Source: Klenkia terrae
GTDB taxonomy: Bacteria; Actinomycetota; Actinomycetes; Mycobacteriales; Geodermatophilaceae
Length of the DNA stretch: 43,850 bases
Direction of reading: 5' to 3'
Assembly (NCBI RefSeq): GCF_900491935.1
Contig: NZ_UEXK01000004.1
Location: 4,166,190-4,210,039 of the forward strand
The position numbers were made by a program, and so were the translations under genes. Shown here piece after piece: positions 38,036 through 43,850 of this stretch (positions within the stretch are counted from its first letter, which is position 1; each line of letters opens with the position of its first letter). Under the pieces are notes generated by a model. That model worked only from the letters and a program-made list of their open reading frames with translations, was not told the origin of the DNA and made no database searches.

Positions 38036-38479
38036 TCAGGAGGCGGACGGTGACGACACGCGGGGCTCGAGCAGCACCACCGGGATGCGTCGTCGGGTGC
38101 GCCGCTGGTACTCCACGTACGAGGGGAACGTGCCGCAGGCCAGCGACCACCAGGCCGACCGCTCGGCACCGCTGACCTCGCGGGCCCGCAGGTCCAGCCG
38201 CAGGTCGCCGTCGCGCAGCTCGACGTCGGGGGAGGCCAGCACGTTGGCGTACCAGTGCGGGTGCGCCGGCCCGCCGCGGGTCGAGGCGACCGCCGCGTAG
38301 ACCCCGCGCATCTCCACCCGCATCAGCGGGGTCTTGCGCACCAGACCCGTGCGCCGTCCGCGGTGGGTGAGCAGCACCACCGCCCGCCCGCCGAACGCCG
38401 TCCCGGTGTCCTCGATGTGGGCGACCTCGTCGGCCACCCACGGCACCGGGCTCGGCGCGTACTCCCCGTCGACGGCCAC
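38036..38479 (-). CDS. DDN-like deazaflavin (F420)-dependent nitroreductase family protein
   Basis: This 147-residue split-barrel protein of the DUF385/DDN family is related to the mycobacterial nitroreductase that activates pretomanid. The order GEYAPSPVPWVADEVAHIED, VVLLTHRGRRTGLVRKTPLM, YAAVASTRGGPAHPHWYANV and LACGTFPSYVEYQRRTRR is diagnostic. The basic RKTPLMR segment binds F420. The native substrate is probably a quinone or lipid. GTG 38479 is the most likely start. It lies 48 nt upstream of RNase J on the same strand. Confidence 0.85.
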   Translation of the reverse strand: MAVDGEYAPSPVPWVADEVAHIEDTGTAFGGRAVVLLTHRGRRTGLVRKTPLMRVEMRGVYAAVASTRGGPAHPHWYANVLASPDVELRDGDLRLDLRAREVSGAERSAWWSLACGTFPSYVEYQRRTRRRIPVVLLEPRVSSPSAS

Positions 38480-38589
38480 GACGAGCAGTCTGCCCGGCGG
38501 TCCGACGGACGCCCGACCGTCCGTGCCGGCCGCCTGGGCGGTCTCACCCGTGCGGGGCAGCGGGGACACCACCGGACACCCGGGGTCGC

Positions 38590-38595
38590 TACCGT
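38590..38595 (+). promoter_or_regulatory. -10 box, leaderless start of the YbhN-like gene
   Basis: TACCGT ends 8 nt before ATG 38604. The 124-nt divergent gap to the DDN-like gene shows no other clear signal. Confidence 0.4.
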
Positions 38596-38603
38596 TCCCC
38601 ACG

Positions 38604-39668
38604 ATGAGCAGCGGTCCCGACCCGGAGACACCGGGTGGCCCGGTCACCGAGGTCGTGCGCGGCCCGGTGGCCCGGTGGTGGCGACCCGTGCTGGGCGGGG
38701 TCCTCGCGGTGGGCACCGTGGTGGTCCTCGTCGTCTTCTGGCGGTCCGTCGTCGGCTGGTTCGAGACGCTCGCGGGCACCGACCTGCGGTGGGCGTTCGC
38801 CGCGGCCGCCGTCCAGCTGCTGTCGATGCAGTGCCTGGTCTGGCAGCAGCAGCTGCTGCTGCGCTCGGGCGGCGGGGTGGCCCCGCAGGGCAGCCTGACC
38901 GCGACGGTCTACGGCGGCAACGCGATCGCCGTCGGCCTGCCGCTCGCGGGGTCGGCGGCCAGCGTGGCCTACGCCTTCCGCCGGATGCGCGACCTGGGCA
39001 ACAGCGCCGTGCTGGTCAGCTGGACCCTCGCCGTCTCCGGGGTGTGCTCGACGGTCGCGCTGGCCGCCGTCGTGGCGGTGAGCTCGGCGGCCACCGGGAG
39101 CACGGCCGGCGCGGTGGTGGCCTCGGTGGCGTCGGTCGCCGCCGTCGTCCCGGTCCTCACCTTGCTCGCCGTCACCCGCAGCCCCGAGGCCAAGCACCTG
39201 GTGGTCAAGCTGCTGATGGCCGTGCTGGCCCCGCTCTCGCGGTGGTTCAAGGTGCTGCGCCCGGCCGTGGTGGGCCCGGCCGTCGAGGACGCGCTGACCT
39301 CGCTGGGGGCCATCCGCCCCGGGGTGCGCAACGCGTCGGCCGCCGGCCTGCTGGCCCTGGCCAACTGGGTGCTGGACGCGGTCACCCTCGGCCTCGCCGC
39401 GCTCGCGGTCGGGTCGGGGCTGCCCTGGCAGGGCGTCGTGCTGGCCTGGGCGGCCGGGGCGCTGGTGTCCTCGACCCGGCTGACCCCCGGCGGCATCGGT
39501 GTGGTCGAGGCGGCGCTGGCCTCCGCGCTGGTCGCCGCGGGCATGCCGGCCGCCCAGGCGGTGCCGGTCGTGGTCGTCTACCGGTTGGTCAGCCTGTGGT
39601 TGCTGGCGGCGGTGGGCGCGCTGTGCCTGGTGCTGGCGCCGCGACCGGTGCACCCTGCGGAGGGGTGA
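38604..39668 (+). CDS. YbhN/LPG-synthase-TM-like flippase family membrane protein
   Basis: This 354-residue polytopic protein has about eight hydrophobic segments and a cytoplasmic N-terminus ([12 protein letters not shown]). The pattern [31 protein letters not shown] and [20 protein letters not shown] is that of the lysylphosphatidylglycerol-synthase transmembrane (UPF0104/YbhN) family, which moves or modifies lipids at the membrane. No synthase domain is attached. It may flip a lipid-linked substrate, but no partner gene is visible. The five-CSD gene follows after 70 nt. Confidence 0.86.
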   Translation: MSSGPDPETPGGPVTEVVRGPVARWWRPVLGGVLAVGTVVVLVVFWRSVVGWFETLAGTDLRWAFAAAAVQLLSMQCLVWQQQLLLRSGGGVAPQGSLTATVYGGNAIAVGLPLAGSAASVAYAFRRMRDLGNSAVLVSWTLAVSGVCSTVALAAVVAVSSAATGSTAGAVVASVASVAAVVPVLTLLAVTRSPEAKHLVVKLLMAVLAPLSRWFKVLRPAVVGPAVEDALTSLGAIRPGVRNASAAGLLALANWVLDAVTLGLAALAVGSGLPWQGVVLAWAAGALVSSTRLTPGGIGVVEAALASALVAAGMPAAQAVPVVVVYRLVSLWLLAAVGALCLVLAPRPVHPAEG

Positions 39669-39738
39669 TCGCGTCGGGTGGGACGCTGGGCACGGACAGA
39701 CGCAGGTTTCGCAGAGCAGTCGAGTGCAGGAGCAGGGC

Positions 39739-41175
39739 ATGCCGCAGGGGTTCGTGAAGTGGTTCAACGCCGAGAAGGGGTTCGGTTTCATCGGACCCGA
39801 CGACGGCGGTGAGGACGTCTTCGTGCACTTCTCGGCCATCGAGGAGTCCGGTGGGTTCCGCAGCCTGGACGAGGGCGCGCGGGTCGAGTACGAGGCGAGC
39901 CCGGGCCAGCGCGGCCTGCAGGCCGACCGGGTGAGCCCGCTGGGCGGCCCGCCGGTGCAGGTCGACCGCTCGCAGTCCCGCGAGCCCCGCCGCGACGACC
40001 GGCGTGATGACCGTCGCGAGGAGCGCGCGCCCCGCCGCGAGGCGCCCCGCCGGGAGGCCCCGCGCCGCGAGGCGCCCCGGGCGTCCGCCGGTGGCGGCGC
40101 CGAGGGCACGGTGCAGTTCTTCAACTCCGAGAAGGGGTTCGGCTTCATCACCCCGGACGACGGCGGCGACGACGTCTTCGTGCACTTCTCCGCGATCGCC
40201 GACGACGGTGGCTACCGCTCCCTCGAGGAGGGCCAGCGCGTGCTGTTCGAGGCGGCGCAGGGTGACCGCGGGCTGCAGGCAACCCACGTCGAGCCCCTCG
40301 CCGGTGGCGGCGGCGGCCACGACGCCGGGTACGACGACGGCGGGTACGACGGCGGCGGCGCGGCCGGCTCGGGCCTGCCCCAGGCCACCGTGCGCTTCTT
40401 CAACGCCGAGAAGGGCTTCGGCTTCCTGCAGCCCGACGACGGCGGGGACGACGTCTTCGTGCACTTCTCCGCGATCGCCGACGACGGCGGCTACCGCTCC
40501 CTCGACGAGGGCCAGCGCGTGGAGTTCGAGGCCGCGCAGGGCGACCGCGGGCTGCAGGCCACCCACGTGCAGCCGCTGGGCTCCACCGGCGGTGGCGGCC
40601 CGCGCGGCAACGCCGGCGGGTACGGCGGCGGCTCCGGGCTGGCCCAGGGCACCGTCCGGTTCTTCAACGCCGACAAGGGCTTCGGGTTCGTCGAGCCCGA
40701 CGACGGGTCGCGCGACGTGTTCGTGCACTTCTCCGTGATCGAGGACGACGGCGGCTACGGCGACCTCGAGGAGGGCCAGCGCGTCGAGTTCGCGGCCAGC
40801 CAGGGTGACCGCGGTCCGCAGGCCGACGTCGTCCGTCCGCTGGACTCCGCCGGCCCGCCGCCGCGGCGCGACCCGGCCCGCCGCGAGGCACGCCGGGACC
40901 CCTCCCGGTCGACCCCGCGGGAGCGCTCGCGCAGCGCCGCGCGGGCGGTGCCGACCCCCATCGAGGGCGGTCAGGAGGGCACCGTGAAGTGGTTCCACGC
41001 GGAGAAGGGGTTCGGCTTCATCGCACCCGACGACGGCAGCGCCGACGTGTTCGTGCACTTCTCGGCGATCGCCGACCGCGGCGGCTACCGGGACCTCGAG
41101 GAGGGCCAGCGGGTGCAGTTCACCGCCACCCCCGCCGAGCGCGGCCCCCAGGCCGACGCGGTGGAGCCGATCTAG
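39739..41175 (+). CDS. Five-cold-shock-domain RNA-binding protein
   Basis: This is a 478-residue protein made of five cold-shock domains (CSD), at about residues 2-68, 121-187, 214-280, 302-368 and 412-478. Each carries the RNA-binding motifs KGFGF(I/L/V) (RNP1) and VFVHFS (RNP2). Linker 1 (69-120) is an Arg/Glu/Asp repeat ([12 protein letters not shown], then APRRE units). Linkers 2 and 3 are Gly/Tyr-rich, and linker 4 (369-411) is Arg/Ser-rich. Bacterial Csp proteins normally have one CSD of about 70 residues. Five is the number in eukaryotic UNR/CSDE1. It probably binds several RNA sites at once and may condense, but its role is unknown. ATG 39739 follows GAGCAGGG. Confidence 0.92.
   Translation: MPQGFVKWFNAEKGFGFIGPDDGGEDVFVHFSAIEESGGFRSLDEGARVEYEASPGQRGLQADRVSPLGGPPVQVDRSQSREPRRDDRRDDRREERAPRREAPRREAPRREAPRASAGGGAEGTVQFFNSEKGFGFITPDDGGDDVFVHFSAIADDGGYRSLEEGQRVLFEAAQGDRGLQATHVEPLAGGGGGHDAGYDDGGYDGGGAAGSGLPQATVRFFNAEKGFGFLQPDDGGDDVFVHFSAIADDGGYRSLDEGQRVEFEAAQGDRGLQATHVQPLGSTGGGGPRGNAGGYGGGSGLAQGTVRFFNADKGFGFVEPDDGSRDVFVHFSVIEDDGGYGDLEEGQRVEFAASQGDRGPQADVVRPLDSAGPPPRRDPARREARRDPSRSTPRERSRSAARAVPTPIEGGQEGTVKWFHAEKGFGFIAPDDGSADVFVHFSAIADRGGYRDLEEGQRVQFTATPAERGPQADAVEPI
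40165..40289 (+). repeat. DNA repeat in cold-shock domain 2
   Basis: This 125-bp segment matches 40444-40568 at about nine bases in ten, with most differences at third codon positions. It marks a recent duplication of domain 2 or 3. Confidence 0.8.
40444..40568 (+). repeat. DNA repeat in cold-shock domain 3
   Basis: This is the second copy of the 125-bp duplicated segment in the five-CSD gene. Confidence 0.8.
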
Positions 41176-41179
41176 GCAG

Positions 41180-42979
41180 TCACTGCTGCAGCACGTCGCG
41201 GCCGGCACCGGCCACCGGGAAGGTGGCGGTGCCGGCCGTCGCCGTCCCGGGGTCCTCGCGGGTGAGGAAGGTGGTCCAGCCGAACCCGTCGACGAGCTCG
41301 GGCACGAGGGTCTCGTCGCTGCTCGGGAAGCCCAGCACGACGCGGACCCCCGGTGGTGCGGCGACCACCACGGTGCGGGTGTAGGCGTCGCCGACGTCCA
41401 CGCAGGTGGCCGCCACGACCAGGTCGACGATGTCGGTCCCGGCCGGGTAGCCGGTGCTCCCGCAGCCGCCGCCGAAGGACAGGACCGTGCTGCCGTCCTC
41501 CGCGGTCGTCTGGGCTGCGGTGCCGGTGGTGGTGACGACGGCGCCGCCGGGGAGGACGACGGCCAAGCTGACGACGTCCAGCGTGCCGCCGGCCGCGGCG
41601 GGCAGGGTGCCGGCGCCCAGGACGGTGACCTCGAGGTCCTCCTCGGCCCACCCGGTCGCGGCGACGACGGTGGACAGCGCCGATGCGTAGGCCCCGGCGG
41701 CGGCGGTCGGGGCGCCGGACCGGCTGGGCGGGCCGGTGCCGCCGGTCCCGACGTCGAGGTGGACGGGGGTGCTCGAGACGGGCCAGATGTCCTCGGTGAG
41801 GTCGCCCGGTCGCCCGACCTGGAGCCGGATGCCGGCGTCGCTGGTGCGGTCGAGGGTGGTGGCGGCGACCCCTCCCCGGGAGGGGACGTCGACGTAGGTC
41901 CGTCCTGCGGCGCCCGTGGCCGGGTCGACGTCGACCCCGGCCGAGACCCGCACGGTGTCGCCGTCCTCGGTGAGGACCACGAGGCGGGTCGTGCCGGCGG
42001 CCGGGTCGGGCAGCGAGACAGCCATGCCGGCCGAGCCGAACGGGGTCGAGAAGCCGACGGTGTGCACGTCCAGCCGGGCTGCCGCGGTGCCGGCCGGCCC
42101 GGTCAGCCACGCGAGGTCCATCTGCCCGGCGCCCGGGTGCATCATCAGGACCGCGCGGATGCCCTCGACGTCGTCGGCGTAGAGGACCCGGTAGTCCGCG
42201 CCGGTCGCGCCCTCGGCGTCGAGTCGCCGCCGCAGCTGGGCGAGCAGGTCCTCGTCGTCGGCGAGCGCCCCACGGGGTGGGAGGGCGAAGATCCCGCGCA
42301 GCTCGGCTGCCGTCGTCGTCCTGGACGGGGTGGCGGTCGCCGTCGCCGTCGCCGCTGGGTCGGGCGCCGTGTCCGGCAGCCATGCGCCACCCGCGACCAG
42401 CCCGGCCACGGCGGTGACGGCGAGGAGGGCCTGGCAGGTGTGCCGGGTCCGGGTGCCGCGGACTGCGGCGGTGACGGTGTCGTCGTCCAGGGTGCCCGCG
42501 TCGCAGAGGCCGGCGAGGTCGTCGAGGCGGCGGGGCAGCACGTTGGGGTCGACCGGCAGCCGACCGGCCGCGGCCTCGGGGTCGGCGCCAGGGACGAGGG
42601 CGGTGATCTGTTCGGGAGCGAGGTCCTCGAACCACCGCAGCACGACGGCGGTGCGGTCGTCGCGGCCGAGGTCGTCGAGGGCGTCGGCGAGCTGGTGGGC
42701 GGCAGCGGCGGCTTCCGGCGAGCTCCACCAGGGGACGGCAGGCGTGCCCTGGATGCTTGCCCGGCCGGTGAGCCGCCATCGGCTGCGGTGGGCGCGGACG
42801 AGGGCGTCGAGGGCGGTTCGCCGATCGGCGATCGGCGGGCGCCGCCGGGCGAGGGTGCGGACGACGAGCTGCCGGGCCGCCGCCTGGTCCCCGGTCAGGA
42901 GGTAGGCCGTCGGCAGCAGCTCCCGCCAGTGCGCCCGGACCAGGTCGTCGCGAGCCGCCACGGCTCCAGTGAACTGCAC
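41180..42979 (-). CDS. Sigma-factor-like protein fused to a membrane and extracytoplasmic domain
   Basis: This is a 599-residue hybrid. Residues 9-50 look like region 2 of SigE-family sigma factors (DDLVRAHWRELLPTAYLLTG). Residues 94-135 look like region 4 (ADALDDLGRDDRTAVVLRWF, then EDLAPEQITALVPG), but the segment between is short and poorly conserved. A membrane segment follows (about 182-200), then about 400 residues that are mostly beta, acidic and extracytoplasmic, ending in PVAGAGRDVLQQ. No known domain is recognised there. It may be a membrane-tethered sigma or a sigma-derived anti-sigma/sensor. The start is GTG 42979. It converges on the five-CSD gene with a 4-nt gap. Confidence 0.72.
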   Translation of the reverse strand: MQFTGAVAARDDLVRAHWRELLPTAYLLTGDQAAARQLVVRTLARRRPPIADRRTALDALVRAHRSRWRLTGRASIQGTPAVPWWSSPEAAAAAHQLADALDDLGRDDRTAVVLRWFEDLAPEQITALVPGADPEAAAGRLPVDPNVLPRRLDDLAGLCDAGTLDDDTVTAAVRGTRTRHTCQALLAVTAVAGLVAGGAWLPDTAPDPAATATATATPSRTTTAAELRGIFALPPRGALADDEDLLAQLRRRLDAEGATGADYRVLYADDVEGIRAVLMMHPGAGQMDLAWLTGPAGTAAARLDVHTVGFSTPFGSAGMAVSLPDPAAGTTRLVVLTEDGDTVRVSAGVDVDPATGAAGRTYVDVPSRGGVAATTLDRTSDAGIRLQVGRPGDLTEDIWPVSSTPVHLDVGTGGTGPPSRSGAPTAAAGAYASALSTVVAATGWAEEDLEVTVLGAGTLPAAAGGTLDVVSLAVVLPGGAVVTTTGTAAQTTAEDGSTVLSFGGGCGSTGYPAGTDIVDLVVAATCVDVGDAYTRTVVVAAPPGVRVVLGFPSSDETLVPELVDGFGWTTFLTREDPGTATAGTATFPVAGAGRDVLQQ

Positions 42980-43071
42980 CGGCGGGTAGCGGGCGAGGTC
43001 TGTGGGTCCTGGGGCCGGGATCGGGTCGGACGGGTCCCGGTGGTCCAGGGGCAGGCGTGTGCCGGCGACGT

Positions 43072-43850
43072 CTAGAACGGTGCTGGGTCGGCCTCGGGAT
43101 CGTGCGGCGGTGGCGGTGCGTCCAGCAGGTCGAGGACCTTACCCATCGCGGGTGGTCGGGTGGTCCGGGTCGTGCCGCCGGGCGTGGTCACGTGCAGGGT
43201 GCCGTCGGCGTCGATGGCGAACCGCCAGCCGGGCGCGTGCGTCTTGAGCCGGTGGTGCCGTCGGCAGAGCATGGCCAGGTTGCTGACGCAGGTGGGTCCG
43301 CCGCGTTCGGGGTTGGCGTGGTCGTAGGGGATGACGTGGTCGGCGTCGCAGGCCCGGGCGACTTGTCGGCAGCCGGGGAAGCGGCAGTGCCGGTCGCGGG
43401 CGCGCAGGTACCGGTACTGGGCGGCGGTTGGTGTGTAGCCAGGTGCTGGTGGTGGCGGCCCGAGTCCGCGCCCGGCTTTCGCTGCGGCGACGACCTCCTC
43501 GGGGGTGGCGACGGCGAGCAGTCGGCCGCGCTCGCCGGTGACGGTGAGGTCGAGGTCTCCGCCGTCGGGGTGGGTCAGGCCGAGGGCATCGATCCGTTGC
43601 AGCAGGGACCGCACCGCGGCCGGGGTGACCGGCAATCCGCCGACGTGCCCGACCCGGCTCCCGCCACCCGCATCACCGGCGGCAGGGACGCAGGTCGCCG
43701 CGTCCTCGGCCGCCCCGTCGTCGGCCGCCGCGTCCTCGGCCGCTCCGTCCTCGGCCGCTCCGTCCTCCGACATTCCGTCGCTGGGGACGGTGCCCTCGGT
43801 TGTTGCCGAGTCGGCCTGCGCCGGGGCGTCGGGGTGGAGGTCGGCTAGGT
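43072..43850 (-). CDS. DUF222/HNH endonuclease, C-terminal part (cut by window edge)
   Basis: The C-terminal HNH nuclease domain reads YRYLRARDRHCRFPGCRQVA and CDADHVIPYDHANPERGGPT, then CVSNLAMLCRRHHRLKTH. The CxxC/HNH residues and zinc-like Cys pairs are all present. This is the standard end of the large DUF222-HNH family, common in actinobacteria and often repeated in genomes. The frame is open to the right edge through a low-complexity EDGAAEDGAA stretch, so the N-terminal DUF222 part is outside. The in-frame ATG at 43773 is not needed as a start. The family's role is unclear; many members seem inactive or linked to mobile DNA. Confidence 0.88.
   Translation of the reverse strand, partial: LADLHPDAPAQADSATTEGTVPSDGMSEDGAAEDGAAEDAAADDGAAEDAATCVPAAGDAGGGSRVGHVGGLPVTPAAVRSLLQRIDALGLTHPDGGDLDLTVTGERGRLLAVATPEEVVAAAKAGRGLGPPPPAPGYTPTAAQYRYLRARDRHCRFPGCRQVARACDADHVIPYDHANPERGGPTCVSNLAMLCRRHHRLKTHAPGWRFAIDADGTLHVTTPGGTTRTTRPPAMGKVLDLLDAPPPPHDPEADPAPF
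43697..43768 (-). repeat. Short tandem repeat in the HNH gene (15-bp units)
   Basis: Four full 15-bp units (43709-43768) and one 12-bp partial unit, with consensus GCCGCTCCGTCCTCG, encode EDGAA-type repeats. The number of units may vary between strains. Confidence 0.7.

Noticed and set aside
1-43850. tRNA, rRNA or a replication origin
   Set aside because: No cloverleaf-like segment, rRNA core sequence or DnaA-box cluster was noticed by eye. A covariance-model scan could still find a short RNA.

Overview
The window is a GC-rich (roughly three-quarters G+C) actinobacterial chromosome segment. The gene families point to Geodermatophilaceae or a close relative: Ku with a PAKKA-type lysine tail, separate LigD ligase and polymerase genes, DUF5709, DUF3253, an RGCVC-type small protein, a class F sortase and a DUF222/HNH gene at the edge. 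The taxon is an inference from gene content. About 46 protein genes are supported. No rRNA, tRNA or CRISPR array was seen.

Layout. 1-210: end of an IS982-like element cut by the window edge. 266-6684: DNA-integrity block with topoisomerase IB, a STAS anti-anti-sigma factor, DUF5709 and DUF1360 proteins, then a coupled Ku - LigD ligase - LigD polymerase operon followed by purU. 6790-12482: an AAHS-type transporter, a PAC2 protein, DUF3253, an AI-2E-type exporter, an F420/PPOX oxidoreductase, and a SatD-HTH gene coupled to a membrane protein. 12496-17553: an XRE-HTH/MurA-like fusion with its own palindromic operator, dienelactone hydrolase, a Cys-cluster/pentapeptide-repeat protein, an ankyrin protein, a WapI-like putative immunity protein, and small conserved proteins. 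17550-22657: methyltransferases, an MFS transporter, a c-di-AMP riboswitch controlling a membrane-anchored transglycosylase, a DJ-1/PfpI protein and a YceI protein. 22749-25903: an SDR and two acyl-CoA dehydrogenases that look like one heteromeric enzyme. 26009-30434: a PAS-GGDEF-EAL protein coupled to an HDOD protein, an unknown gene, and a stress-type PPOX protein behind a SigB-like promoter. 30484-34670: an ECF sigma/anti-sigma pair leading into a CHRD fragment, class F sortase, pdxY and an MFS gene. 35166-36306: a complete IS481-family element with a TCTAGG target duplication, sitting on the stop codon of RNase J. 36302-43850: RNase J, a DDN-like protein, a YbhN-like flippase family protein, a protein made of five cold-shock domains, a sigma-like/membrane hybrid, and a partial HNH gene.

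The most unusual items are the five-CSD RNA-binding protein (a domain count like eukaryotic UNR/CSDE1), the MurA-like enzyme fused to a repressor-type HTH with a matching operator over its promoter, the sigma-like protein fused to a membrane/extracytoplasmic domain, and the CHRD-to-sortase frameshift downstream of an ECF sigma factor with a recognisable self-promoter. Two patterns recur: many genes have a -10 hexamer 5-8 nt before the start codon (leaderless transcripts), and three convergent pairs share their two stop codons in a CTAG palindrome, the same core sequence used by the IS481 insertion.
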